The notes below the pieces were generated by a model. That model did not search any database. It was given only the letters and a program-made list of their open reading frames with translations, and was not told the origin of the DNA. From NCBI GenBank assembly GCA_030648825.1, contig JAUSGU010000067.1, positions 1 to 12,111 on the forward strand: a stretch of 12,111 bases of DNA, given 5' to 3'. Positions 1 through 7,124 of the stretch are shown piece after piece. Positions within the stretch are counted from its first letter, which is position 1; the number at the start of each line of letters is the position of its first letter. The translations under genes were made by a program, and so were the position numbers. This stretch comes from a bacterium (lineage in GTDB: Bacteria > Patescibacteriota > Minisyncoccia > Phycocordibacterales > UBA6065).

Positions 1-960
1 CACACTTTTTGTGAACAGATTTTTTTCAAAGCGGTTTTTATTCTTCTTTATGATGTGATTGGCCACCTCTAGAATTGTCTGTGTAGAACGATAATTTTCC
101 TCCAGCACAATCATAACGGCTCCGGGAAAATCTTTTTCAAAAGAGAGAATATTTTTTATATCTGCCCCTCTCCAACTATAGATATTTTGATCCACATCCC
201 CCACGACACAGACATTTTTTCTCTCACCGGCCAAGAGCTTTGCCATACTGTACTGCACCTTGTTTGTGTCCTGATATTCGTCTATATGAATGTAATGCCA
301 GACATTTTGATAATGGGTGCGGATGTCTACGTTTTTTTCCAAAAGTTCTACTGATTTTAGGAGCAGATCGTCAAAATCCAGAGCTTTTTCTTTTTGCAGA
401 GATGCCTCGTATTTGGTCCAAACTTTCATAATGACTTCCTTCATGTAATCATTACCCACGTTTTCTCCAAAGTAAGACAGATTTTTTCCGCTACCCTTCT
501 CTCTGGATATGAGAGAGAGAATGACATTTGGTTCATATTGTTTTGGATCAAGGCCGATTTCTACCAGAGCGTCCCTCACCGCTCGTCGCGAGTCGTTCCT
601 ATCAAAAATAGTGAAATTTCTGGTGAGACCGAGTTTTTGAGCGTTTTCTCTGATGATATGGACGCCGAGAGAATGGAATGTGGAGACAAAAGGCCGCTCG
701 TTAAAAGATAGAGGCAGGTTTAGTTCAGTATCTTTTTCTATGAGATCAAATACCCTATCCCGCATTTCTTTGGCCGCCTTGTTTGTGAATGTGATAGCCA
801 GAATTTCTGATGGTTTTACTCCCGATTTCACCAGATGAAGAATTCTATGGGTAATTGTTTTGGTTTTGCCCGCTCCGGCGCCGGCCAGGATGAGTAAAGG
901 TCCTGTCGTTTTGAGGACGGCTGACTTTTGTTTATCATTCAGGCCGAGGAGATGATTCAC
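1..960 (-). CDS. uvrD: UvrD/PcrA-family 3'-5' DNA helicase, N-terminal part (runs off the left edge)
   Basis: Superfamily 1A helicase that unwinds DNA with ATP in excision and mismatch repair and clears replication blocks. I translated the minus strand by hand; the frame is open for 320 codons with no stop. Motifs in order: Q-motif LNDKQKSAV, Walker A AGAGAGKTKT, motif Ia AITFTNKAAKEM, TFHSLG, DFDDLL, Walker B-like DEYQDTN, motif III GDVDQNIYSWRGAD, motif IV ENYRST. This matches domains 1A/1B and the start of 2A; full-length relatives are about 650-750 residues, so the C-terminal half lies outside. The start is taken as GTG at 960 because an in-frame TAG lies four codons upstream and no ATG sits nearer the Q-motif. 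Walker A has Ala where Ser is usual (GAGSGKT), a mild variation. There is no Shine-Dalgarno; a -10-like TATGAT ends 11 nt before the GTG. PcrA, Rep or UvrD cannot be separated from this half. Confidence 0.95.
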   Translation of the reverse strand, partial: MNHLLGLNDKQKSAVLKTTGPLLILAGAGAGKTKTITHRILHLVKSGVKPSEILAITFTNKAAKEMRDRVFDLIEKDTELNLPLSFNERPFVSTFHSLGVHIIRENAQKLGLTRNFTIFDRNDSRRAVRDALVEIGLDPKQYEPNVILSLISREKGSGKNLSYFGENVGNDYMKEVIMKVWTKYEASLQKEKALDFDDLLLKSVELLEKNVDIRTHYQNVWHYIHIDEYQDTNKVQYSMAKLLAGERKNVCVVGDVDQNIYSWRGADIKNILSFEKDFPGAVMIVLEENYRSTQTILEVANHIIKKNKNRFEKNLFTKSV

Positions 961-971
961 GGAGCGATTCT

Positions 972-977
972 ATCATA
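972..977 (-). promoter_or_regulatory. Possible -10 box for the uvrD-like helicase
   Basis: TATGAT on the minus strand would start transcription about 5 nt before the GTG start, that is, an almost leaderless mRNA. No good -35 box is visible at 16-18 bp, so this is weak. Confidence 0.3.
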
Positions 978-1011
978 CAAAAGGGGTGTGGATTGACTGT
1001 GGACAATGAGG

Positions 1012-1039
1012 TTGACGGTGTCTATCACTCAAGTATACT
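1012..1039 (+). promoter_or_regulatory. Sigma70-type promoter for the LysM/M23 peptidase gene
   Basis: TTGACG (1012-1017), a 16-bp spacer and TATACT (1034-1039) form a good housekeeping promoter. Transcription would start near 1046 and leave about 130 nt of leader before the ATG at 1177, unusually long for this window. The leader holds a small inverted repeat, ATGGCT (1073-1078) with AGCCAT (1085-1090), and two 7-codon ORFs (from 1041 and 1061). I see no known riboswitch. The rest of 961-1176 shows nothing else. Confidence 0.6.
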
Positions 1040-1176
1040 TATGGAGCACAGAAATGACAGATGAACAGAAATATGGCTTTGTAGAGCCATGAAGACAGAA
1101 AAGGCAGTGTTTTCAGGATAAATTAAGCACTATTTCGACCTCACACACACCACTTTCTTCCCAATCTCGTGGTTTT

Positions 1177-2202
1177 ATGGGAAGCAAGTCCAATATATGG
1201 CTTAAAATCGCGCTTTACATGGTGAAGCTTACTTTTGTTTCTGTCTTTATTTTAACGCCATCGGATAGCCACGCAGGCGTTTTTTCTTATATTTCCAATC
1301 TGACTCACAACAAAGAGGCAGATGCCAGAGAAATTCCATATTCTTCCGGTACTCTCGGAGTTTTGGAAGCCAATTTGGGACCGGGTTCCACTTCACCTGT
1401 CGGTGGCGGGGAAATTTCTATCGTTGACGGTAGTGCTCTCATACAAGAAGTCGGTGTCGTAGGCACTCAAGCCGATATTATGGATTCAAAATCCACCCGA
1501 ATTAGTCTATACGTTGTGAGACAAGGCGATTCGTTGTCGGTCATAGCCAAAATGTTCGGTGTCTCGGTCAACACTATAGTTTGGGCAAACAATATCCGCG
1601 GACCGATCCATGAAGGCGATGAGTTGGTCATCTTGCCTATTTCCGGCGTGAGCCATAAGGTAATCAAAGGTGATACTGTCCGTTCCATAGCTACCAAATA
1701 CAAAGCCGACATAGACGATATTTTGAATTATAACGACTTAAAATTAAATAGTGTTTTGGAAACAGGTTCCGTTGTTTTGGTTCCTGATGGAGAAATACAA
1801 TTGGCTCCTCTGGTTACGGCTACATCTAGATTGCGCAATGCCGGCGGACCGCTCTATCCTGGTTATTATTTACGTCCCATAGACGGTGGCAGAAAAACCC
1901 AAGGCCTCCATGGATATAACGGTATTGATATTGGTGCGCCTACAGGTACTCCCGTATATGCTTCGGCTGGTGGTGTCGTTCTGCTCGCTCGTTCGTATGG
2001 CTATAACGGTGGATATGGACAGTACATAGTCGTCTCTCACGCCAATGGCACGCAGACTCTATATGCTCACTTGAGCCGAGTGCTCATTTCATCAGGTGAA
2101 GTTGTTTTGAAAGGACAAACTATTGGTTTGGTTGGTTCTAGTGGTAAATCTACGGGATCTCATATTCATTTTGAGATTCGCGGAGCAGCGAATGTGTTTT
2201 AG
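1177..2202 (+). CDS. Secreted peptidoglycan hydrolase: two LysM repeats plus M23 zinc metallopeptidase
   Basis: Likely cuts peptide cross-links in peptidoglycan outside the membrane, for cell separation or envelope remodelling. The N-terminus has a short basic stretch and a hydrophobic segment (about residues 9-27) followed by SDSHAG, which fits a signal peptide or anchor. Two LysM repeats, about 110-153 and 158-203, would bind glycan; residues 40-105 are low complexity. The M23 domain spans about 228-337. Putative zinc and catalytic residues are D251 (GYNGID), H298 (YAHL), and H329/H331 (HIHFE). The first zinc-binding histidine, normally four residues before the Asp, is here H245, six residues before it, with Tyr at the usual place. 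The protein ends seven residues after the HIHFE motif, typical for a C-terminal M23 domain. ATG 1177 is chosen because it places the hydrophobic segment at the N-terminus; no Shine-Dalgarno is seen. Divergent from the helicase gene. Confidence 0.92.
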   Translation: MGSKSNIWLKIALYMVKLTFVSVFILTPSDSHAGVFSYISNLTHNKEADAREIPYSSGTLGVLEANLGPGSTSPVGGGEISIVDGSALIQEVGVVGTQADIMDSKSTRISLYVVRQGDSLSVIAKMFGVSVNTIVWANNIRGPIHEGDELVILPISGVSHKVIKGDTVRSIATKYKADIDDILNYNDLKLNSVLETGSVVLVPDGEIQLAPLVTATSRLRNAGGPLYPGYYLRPIDGGRKTQGLHGYNGIDIGAPTGTPVYASAGGVVLLARSYGYNGGYGQYIVVSHANGTQTLYAHLSRVLISSGEVVLKGQTIGLVGSSGKSTGSHIHFEIRGAANVF

Positions 2203-2253
2203 GTAAAAGGTCGATTCACCCCCTCTCACGAGATAAAATTTTGTACCAGTCTG

Positions 2254-2281
2254 CTTTTGCCTTGAGAAGACAAAGATTTTT
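2254..2281 (+). terminator. Weak candidate terminator after the M23 peptidase gene
   Basis: An imperfect stem with a bulge and a mismatch (CTTT-G-CTT pairing with AAG-C-AAAG) is followed by ATTTTT. Only a possibility, because the stem has few GC pairs. Confidence 0.3.
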
Positions 2282-2295
2282 CAGTTTTAATCTGA

Positions 2296-2301
2296 TATAG
2301 T
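2296..2301 (+). promoter_or_regulatory. -10 box of a probably leaderless transcript
   Basis: TATAGT ends 6 nt before the ATG at 2308, so transcription would begin at or very near the start codon. No clear -35 box lies at 16-18 bp. Confidence 0.35.
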
Positions 2302-2307
2302 TTTGGT

Positions 2308-2523
2308 ATGAAAAAATTTCTCTTTGTATTAATGTTTATTCAAGTTTTCGTTGTGGCAGTTGGATTCTTGTGGTATTTAGGTATTTCGAAACTTCCACAA
2401 ATTGAGAGACAGACATTTTCAATCTTGATTAACGCCAAAGAGATTCTGCTCGTCGCTCTCTACATCGCTTGGTGCGTCACTCCACCCACCTATACCACCA
2501 CAATCGTAACCCCCCGCCGCTAA
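2308..2523 (+). CDS. Small hypothetical membrane protein, 71 aa
   Basis: I do not recognise a family. The translation starts MKKFLFVLMFIQ and has a strong hydrophobic segment at about residues 3-25 and a second at about 45-58, so it would be a small two-span membrane protein. The last dozen residues (CVTPPTYTTTIVTPRR) are Thr/Pro-rich and come from a GC-richer patch than the rest. A -10 box stands 6 nt upstream. In the same frame, beyond the stop at 2521, the sequence stays open except for a TGA at 2578 and a TAA at 2692, so this may be the front of a decayed longer gene. No Shine-Dalgarno. Moderate to low confidence that it is expressed. Confidence 0.45.
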   Translation: MKKFLFVLMFIQVFVVAVGFLWYLGISKLPQIERQTFSILINAKEILLVALYIAWCVTPPTYTTTIVTPRR

Positions 2524-2806
2524 AAAGTTCATATCGACCAAAAGAACGTCCGCAATAATGATCACCTTTGGCACGATTGACGGCTTTTCATCTCAAATGT
2601 AAAGCTTGTGATTCATAAAGGAACAGGTGCTGTTGCCACAAACGGCCAACGTATAGATGCAAGTAAAATAAATGAAATGTGGGTTTGGCGGTAAAAATCA
2701 TAAACAAAAAGAATTTTTCACGTCTGATTTTCTTGCCAACGTCACTTAAAAGTTATTAAATTTTCTTTAGAATTTCTTTATATTTGGTTTGTTAGTGTAT
2801 TAGTAT
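2524..2806. other. Intergenic stretch, possibly with gene remains
   Basis: No intact gene. In frame with the preceding ORF, 2581-2694 reads without interruption and contains KLVIHKGTGAVATNGQRI, which looks protein-like but has no start codon and is bounded by stops at 2578 and 2692. The second half (2695-2806) is AT-rich and carries weak -10-like hexamers before the ORF6N gene. No terminator or known RNA was seen. Confidence 0.4.
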
Positions 2807-3100
2807 ATGAAAAAAGAAAACAAAACGTTAATAATACTTGCGTCGATTGAACGACAGATATTTTTGATTCGTGAGAAGAAGGTTATGCTTGATTCCGATT
2901 TGGCAAGACTTTATCAAGTTTCTGTAAAGCGTTTGAATGAACAAGTTAAACGTAACATAAAAAGATTTCCAATAGATTTTATGTTTCAATTAAATAAAGA
3001 AGAAACCAACAACTTGAAGTCGCAAATTGCGACTTCAAGTTTAGGTCATGGTGGTAAAAGAAAACTACCTTATGTTTTTACCGAACGGATTAATTTTTAA
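2807..3100 (+). CDS. ORF6N-domain DNA-binding protein, C-terminally truncated (97 aa)
   Basis: ORF6N (KilA-N/Bro-related) domains are DNA-binding modules common in phages and in CPR genomes, sometimes next to mobile elements. The match is by pattern: ERQIFLIREKKVMLDSDLA followed by RLYQVSVKRLNEQVKRN, KRFPIDFMFQL, then KSQIATSS and RKLPYVFTE. In this family YVFTE is usually followed by QGVAMLSSVL and a further C-terminal region. Here the frame changes to RINF and stops, with no trace of the missing part before the convergent comM gene 8 bp away. So the domain is almost complete but the protein is probably truncated by a deletion. The codons for LKSQIATSS contain a 31-bp perfect palindrome. The start ATG is immediately preceded by TATTAGTAT, no Shine-Dalgarno. 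It may be a pseudogene or a minimal DNA-binding protein. Confidence 0.75.
   Translation: MKKENKTLIILASIERQIFLIREKKVMLDSDLARLYQVSVKRLNEQVKRNIKRFPIDFMFQLNKEETNNLKSQIATSSLGHGGKRKLPYVFTERINF
3011..3041. repeat. 31-bp perfect palindrome inside the ORF6N gene
   Basis: AACTTGAAGTCGCAA, a central A at 3026, then TTGCGACTTCAAGTT: 15-bp arms around one base. It coincides with the conserved LKSQIATSS codons. The palindrome does not extend beyond 3011-3041. It could form a very stable mRNA hairpin or be a protein-binding site. Confidence 0.9.
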
Positions 3101-3108
3101 TCGGTCGT

Positions 3109-4668
3109 TTAATTATTTTTAAAATGTTTTTGGCGGTATTGGAGAGCTTCCAAAATGTGAGATTCCTCTATTTTTTCACTCTGTTCTATGTCGGCGATGG
3201 TGCGGGCCAGTTTTATGACGCGGTGGTAACCACGACCAGAGAGATCGTGAGTTTTGGCGCCACGGTTTAGGGTTTGTTGGGCTTTTTCTGAGAGTAGGGC
3301 CGCGCGGGCGAGGTCGCGGTGGTCTATGGCGCTGTTCAGGTTTGCTTTTATTTTGAGTTTATCAAAACGTTCTCTCATCCTCGCCCGCGCGGCCACCACT
3401 CGCTCGCGAGCTCTATCTGTCTCGCTCTCACCCACTCTCCCTCGTAACAAGTTTTCATAATCTACTTTGGACACTTCTATCCACATATCTATACGATCCA
3501 TAATCGGTCCGGATAATTTTCTCTCGTACGCTCCGATTTCTCTCATAGAACATGTACATTGTTTATCTTTTATATTTCTGTTTCCGCATGGACAAGGATT
3601 GAGAGCGGCCACCAGTATAAAATGAGCCGGAAATTTGGCTCGGCCATTTGCCCTCGATATGGAAATTACTCTGTCTTCCATAGGTTGGCGCAATGATTCA
3701 ATAACTCTCTCGTCAAATTCCGGGAATTCATCCAGAAAAAGCACGCCACGATGAGCTAGAGTAATTTCCCCGGGTCTCGGGATATTACCGCCACCGACGA
3801 GAGAAACGTATGAAGCCGTATGATGTGGTGAACGCACGGGCGGTCGGGAAATAATCATTTCTTCCAGACATCCGGCGACAGAATGGATTTCGGTTACTTC
3901 CAGCATTTCTTCAAATGTGAGAGGCGGGAGGATCGAAGATAGGGCACGGGCAAGCATAGTCTTGCCCGTGCCCGGTGGACCATACAGAGCGATATTATGT
4001 CCGCCCGCCGCCGCTATGACGAGTCCTCTCTTGGCGGTTTCTTGGCCCACAATATCGTCAAGATTCATACTATATTTGCTTTCTTTTATGATTTTCTCAA
4101 AAGATATATTTTGAACAGGAAAAAGTTTTTGCTTATCATCGCAGAGTTTATTATCGCAGAGGTGAGCGATGATTTCCGAAAGTTTCTCTACACCGAACAC
4201 GGTGATATCTCCTATGAGCGCCGCTTCGTTTGCGTTTTCTTTTGGTACATAAATTTCCTTAAATCCCCTTTCTTTGGCCAACCTCGCATACGACAAAACA
4301 CCTCTGATAGGTCGCACAGCGCCGTCGAGAGCCAATTCTCCCGCAAACATTTTACCTTCTGTGTCAAAATCAATTTCTCCGGAAGCCAACAAATATCCGA
4401 GAGCAATCGGTAAATCAAATAATGGTCCTTCTTTTTTAATATCTGCTGGCGCCAGGGACACCACGATTTTTGTGTTTGTTTGTTTCGGTGATTTAAATCC
4501 GGAATTTTTTATGGCGGCCGAGACTCTGTCACGCGATTCTTCTACCGCTTTATCCGGCAGTCCGACAACAGAAAAAGAATGCAAACCTTGCGACAGATCT
4601 ATCTCAATAGTTATCAGGTGCGCTTTTAGCAGATGATTTTGGGCACTGTATACTTTTGCAAATTTCAT
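3109..4668 (-). CDS. comM: ComM/YifB-family Mg-chelatase-like AAA+ ATPase
   Basis: Members of this family are hexameric helicases helping branch migration when incoming DNA is integrated during natural transformation; the role in CPR bacteria is inferred from the family. At 519 aa the length is the usual one. Residues about 1-165 form the ChlI-like N-terminal domain (SFSVVGLPDKAVEESRDRV, then GPLFDLPIALGYL). The AAA+ core starts at about 205 (DDIVGQE): Walker A GPPGTGKT 230-237, Walker B VLFLDEF 309-315, sensor region NPCPCG 357-362 with a second Cys pair at 371/373 that probably forms the family's zinc-binding loop, and SGPIMDRIDM 386-395. The C-terminal helical domain ends with SGRGYHRVIKLARTIADI, characteristic of the family. 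The start MKFAKVYS is the family's normal one. No Shine-Dalgarno. Convergent with the truncated ORF6N gene. Confidence 0.96.
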   Translation of the reverse strand: MKFAKVYSAQNHLLKAHLITIEIDLSQGLHSFSVVGLPDKAVEESRDRVSAAIKNSGFKSPKQTNTKIVVSLAPADIKKEGPLFDLPIALGYLLASGEIDFDTEGKMFAGELALDGAVRPIRGVLSYARLAKERGFKEIYVPKENANEAALIGDITVFGVEKLSEIIAHLCDNKLCDDKQKLFPVQNISFEKIIKESKYSMNLDDIVGQETAKRGLVIAAAGGHNIALYGPPGTGKTMLARALSSILPPLTFEEMLEVTEIHSVAGCLEEMIISRPPVRSPHHTASYVSLVGGGNIPRPGEITLAHRGVLFLDEFPEFDERVIESLRQPMEDRVISISRANGRAKFPAHFILVAALNPCPCGNRNIKDKQCTCSMREIGAYERKLSGPIMDRIDMWIEVSKVDYENLLRGRVGESETDRARERVVAARARMRERFDKLKIKANLNSAIDHRDLARAALLSEKAQQTLNRGAKTHDLSGRGYHRVIKLARTIADIEQSEKIEESHILEALQYRQKHFKNN

Positions 4669-4682
4669 GCCAAAAGCCTATC

Positions 4683-4725
4683 AAAGAAAGATAAAGAAAA
4701 TCTAAAGAAAAAATAAAGAAAATCT
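4683..4725. repeat. Four tandem A-tract repeats with an ~11-bp period upstream of comM
   Basis: On the plus strand the unit AAAGAAAATCT recurs at 4683-4692 (10 bp variant), 4693-4703, 4704-4714 and 4715-4725. A-tracts spaced about one helical turn apart give intrinsic DNA curvature. In the comM mRNA orientation it is a T/pyrimidine-rich leader ending 14 nt before the start codon. It may act as an upstream element or bend near the comM promoter; no clear -35/-10 pair is visible. Confidence 0.7.
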
Positions 4726-4762
4726 TGCGATAATAGCGCTGTTTTTTTGCTGTAGTCTTACT

Positions 4763-5146
4763 CTAGTTTCTCACCTGGTCCTTGTGAGCCACGCATGTTC
4801 TCGCCGAAGGAATCGCTGACAAACGCTCTCTCTCTATGACTTTTTCGCAGATTTCGCAGAAGCCGTATGTGTCATTTTTTATTTTCGCCAAAGCTGACTT
4901 TACATCGTTATATTGTTTCTCCAATGGTTTCAGAATAGCCGTGTTTGATTCATAACTCTCAATATTGTCGGCAATATCGGCGAGATCTGAAGCGTTTATA
5001 TCCACTTCTCCCGAAGAAGCTTCCCAATCTTTTGGATTATTTGGATTTTTGTGTCCGACTGTCTTTAATTCAGTTTCCAAAACCGTCAGTTCCTGCTCCA
5101 ATTTTTTCTTGAAAACCTCTCCATCTGTCGTATTTTGTTTTTTCAT
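4763..5146 (-). CDS. DksA/TraR-type zinc-finger protein
   Basis: DksA-like proteins enter the RNA polymerase secondary channel and modulate promoter response, often with ppGpp; here the role is inferred. At 127 aa the protein has a helical N-terminal part (about 10-90; KKKLEQELTVLETELKTV and ILKPLEKQYNDVKSALAKI suit a coiled-coil hairpin) and a C-terminal finger YGFCEICEKVIERERLSAIP with C97, C100, C118 and H121. The fourth ligand is a histidine (CVAH) in place of the usual Cys, a variant found in DksA/TraR relatives. An acidic patch DLADIAD lies in the region that corresponds to the coiled-coil tip or its neighbourhood. It has its own promoter (5164-5192) and is followed after 94 bp by comM on the same strand. 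General DksA, or a phage/plasmid-type TraR relative, cannot be separated. Confidence 0.88.
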   Translation of the reverse strand: MKKQNTTDGEVFKKKLEQELTVLETELKTVGHKNPNNPKDWEASSGEVDINASDLADIADNIESYESNTAILKPLEKQYNDVKSALAKIKNDTYGFCEICEKVIERERLSAIPSARTCVAHKDQVRN

Positions 5147-5163
5147 AATTTTTATACTGCTCC

Positions 5164-5192
5164 ATCATATAGGTATAGACAGAAGTCATCAA
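5164..5192 (-). promoter_or_regulatory. Sigma70-type promoter of the DksA-like gene
   Basis: On the minus strand TTGATG (5187-5192), a 17-bp spacer and TATGAT (5164-5169). Transcription would start near 5157, about 10 nt before the ATG at 5146. The promoter lies in the 63-bp gap after the 415-aa membrane protein gene, so the DksA-like gene can be expressed on its own. Confidence 0.6.
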
Positions 5193-5209
5193 GTGTTTGT
5201 TCCGCGATC

Positions 5210-6457
5210 TTATTGTATTGTTCTCACGGTGAGCAGACGATCCAGAACGTATTTCAGAGTATTTTCGTTCGTAGTGATTACTATAGTTTCCGGATCGGCA
5301 AAGATATAGGCGAGAATAATCCGGCCATCGTTTCCTCGGAGCGCTCGGGCGTCTATATTTGACACTACGACATCTTCAAATTTGTCTGTATTGGCCGTGA
5401 CCGATCTCTCGGATGGATGAGAAACTTGAATCAAAGACAAAAGATCGTTTCTCATGTCTTTTTCCCACTCCAACATGCCGGCAAAAGCGTTTTGAAAAAA
5501 AGTATTTTTGAGAATAATGAAAGGACCGTTTACGTCGTATGTGTAAGTTCCTATCATGTATTCGGATGCCAGAGATCTAGCGAGTCTATCTGGCATATTG
5601 ACATTCGCAAAGACGAGAGAAATATCGGCGTACACAGTGGAAGTGGCGTTCTGTGTCGGCACCAAAGCGTAAACATTGCCGAGGCCGGCATTTGCGGCGT
5701 TGAGTTTTGCTCCGATGAGAACGAGTGAATCACTTTCGCTGTTTAAAACGAGTGTTGAACCAGTAGTATATGGAATAATTGTTTCAATACTCGCGCGAAT
5801 AGGTTCCGGTTTTTCCGTCTGTGAAGTTTTGAACCAGTAAAACCAGCCTACACCGATAACCAATATGACAGTAATAACTACGGCTATAAAAATTCCTGGA
5901 TGTGATTCTCGCGGTTCTATATATTCAATCGGTGTCGCTTCCCTCTTCTTTTGTTCGGCTACGGCGATATCTATCGTAGAGACATTTTTGTATCGTACGG
6001 CTTCTTCTGCGTCAGATTTGAAAGTGCGAACGGGTTTTATAGAAGGATCGTTTTTGATAGACGGAATAGCAGGCGATGCGGGAACATTGGTTGGAGAAAC
6101 GGATATTTGCGGAGAGGTGATTTTTGGAATAAATGATGGTTGGGGTGTAATGACACCGGGAGTGACAGTTGGAAGTTTTGGAGGTTCGGGAGGAGGTGTA
6201 GGCGGTGTGGATGATATAGATGGTACGAGCGTTTCCGAAACTTTTGGCGACTCTGGCGAAGTTATTGGCGTTTCTTGGCCCGTAAACTCATTATCTTCAT
6301 TCACGCCGGAACCTACTAGGTCTATTCCTTCATCATGCAGATCAGTGTCGGTTGTTTTATTTACGTCCGGTATTTTATTCGCACTGAGCAATTTATTTTC
6401 CGTTCCGATTGTTTCTGGATTTAAATTCGGATTATCTTTTTTATTATAAAGTTCCAT
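5210..6457 (-). CDS. Hypothetical single-span membrane protein with proline-rich cytoplasmic arm, 415 aa
   Basis: I do not recognise a named family. Residues 1-185 are low complexity, rich in Pro, Ser and Thr (PTPPPEPPKLP at about 86-96), probably disordered. A single transmembrane helix lies at about 189-209 (IFIAVVITVILVIGVGWFYW) with positive residues before it, so the C-terminal 205 residues are probably outside. That part has a globular pattern: IETIIPYTTGSTLVL, NGPFIILKNTF, MLEWEKDMRNDLL, FEDVVVSNIDARAL, ILAYIFADPETIVITTNE. The final segment, with a predicted beta-strand/helix alternation, may be an anchoring or assembly domain. It starts 9 bp after the NYN gene, with GAGGT overlapping that gene's stop as a likely ribosome site, so the two are probably co-transcribed. 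Similar architecture (Pro-rich arm, TM, small ectodomain) occurs in uncharacterised CPR surface proteins. Confidence 0.8.
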   Translation of the reverse strand: MELYNKKDNPNLNPETIGTENKLLSANKIPDVNKTTDTDLHDEGIDLVGSGVNEDNEFTGQETPITSPESPKVSETLVPSISSTPPTPPPEPPKLPTVTPGVITPQPSFIPKITSPQISVSPTNVPASPAIPSIKNDPSIKPVRTFKSDAEEAVRYKNVSTIDIAVAEQKKREATPIEYIEPRESHPGIFIAVVITVILVIGVGWFYWFKTSQTEKPEPIRASIETIIPYTTGSTLVLNSESDSLVLIGAKLNAANAGLGNVYALVPTQNATSTVYADISLVFANVNMPDRLARSLASEYMIGTYTYDVNGPFIILKNTFFQNAFAGMLEWEKDMRNDLLSLIQVSHPSERSVTANTDKFEDVVVSNIDARALRGNDGRIILAYIFADPETIVITTNENTLKYVLDRLLTVRTIQ

Positions 6458-6466
6458 GTTTCTATT

Positions 6467-7024
6467 TTACCTCATTTTTCTGACGACTTTTCTCATTCCC
6501 CCTCTCTCAAAGCTCTGATTCTGGCCCAAGACGTATCGTCCGGGATTTTCATCCAGATCTATAAAGTCATCGGCCACTTCTTTCAATTTGCCCGAAGCGG
6601 ATTTGCCGAAAGATACAACTTCCACCTGACAACCATTCATTTTGAGATATTCAATGAGGGGAATGAAGTCGCCATCACCCGAAGCGATGACTACCACATC
6701 CAATTTTTGCGCCAGTTTGACCGCATCTATGGCCAGACCCACGTCCCAATCGGCTTTTTTGGAACCGCTGGAAAATATCTGGAGGTCTTTTGTCTTTGTC
6801 TCTATGCCGATTTTGGTGAGAGCTTCAAAAAAGTTTTTTTCTTCGCCTGATTCGGTGGTAATGACGTATGCCACGGCGCGAACCAATTGTCTGCCAGCCA
6901 GAGCGTCTTTGAGCACATTGTCAAAATTGACTCTGCCATGATGCAAGTTTTTGGCGCTGTGATAGAGATTTTGTGCATCTATAAAAACGCCCACGCGTTG
7001 TTCTTTATGTTTTATGACTGACAT
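6467..7024 (-). CDS. NYN-domain protein (LabA/DUF88-type, PIN-like nuclease fold)
   Basis: NYN domains share the PIN fold and are thought to be metal-dependent RNases; this subgroup resembles LabA/DUF88 proteins. At 185 aa the domain fills most of the protein. Acidic active-site residues are visible in order: D16 in FIDAQNLYHSA with N19, D92/D94 and D100 in KKADWDVGLAIDAVKLA, and D117/D119 in ASGDGDFIPLIEYL, then VEVVSFG. The last 20 residues (basic, RGGMRKVVRKMR) may bind RNA. It begins with ATG at 7024, preceded 15 nt upstream by TATAAT. The next gene downstream, a membrane protein, follows after 9 bp and is likely translated from the same mRNA. The substrate is not known. Confidence 0.9.
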   Translation of the reverse strand: MSVIKHKEQRVGVFIDAQNLYHSAKNLHHGRVNFDNVLKDALAGRQLVRAVAYVITTESGEEKNFFEALTKIGIETKTKDLQIFSSGSKKADWDVGLAIDAVKLAQKLDVVVIASGDGDFIPLIEYLKMNGCQVEVVSFGKSASGKLKEVADDFIDLDENPGRYVLGQNQSFERGGMRKVVRKMR

Positions 7025-7038
7025 GAAAAAATTTAAGA

Positions 7039-7044
7039 ATTATA
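7039..7044 (-). promoter_or_regulatory. Consensus -10 box before the NYN gene
   Basis: TATAAT on the minus strand, 14 nt upstream of the ATG. The -35 position (TCTTTT) is poor, so the promoter may be weak or activator dependent. The 100-bp gap 7025-7124 is very AT-rich and also has a TATACT at 7106-7111; no terminator for rpsO was seen there. Confidence 0.45.
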
Positions 7045-7124
7045 AAAAATATGAATAAATAAAAAGAGCTTTCCTACCGAAAGAATACCATAAAATCAAC
7101 CAAAAAGTATACAAAAAACACAAA

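Noticed and set aside
394..711. Plus-strand ORFs over 240-838
   Set aside because: They lie antisense to the continuous helicase frame, which has all its motifs.
5865..6449. Plus-strand ORF of 194 codons opposite the membrane protein
   Set aside because: Gly/Val/Ser-rich shadow of the Pro/Thr-rich gene on the other strand; no start signals.
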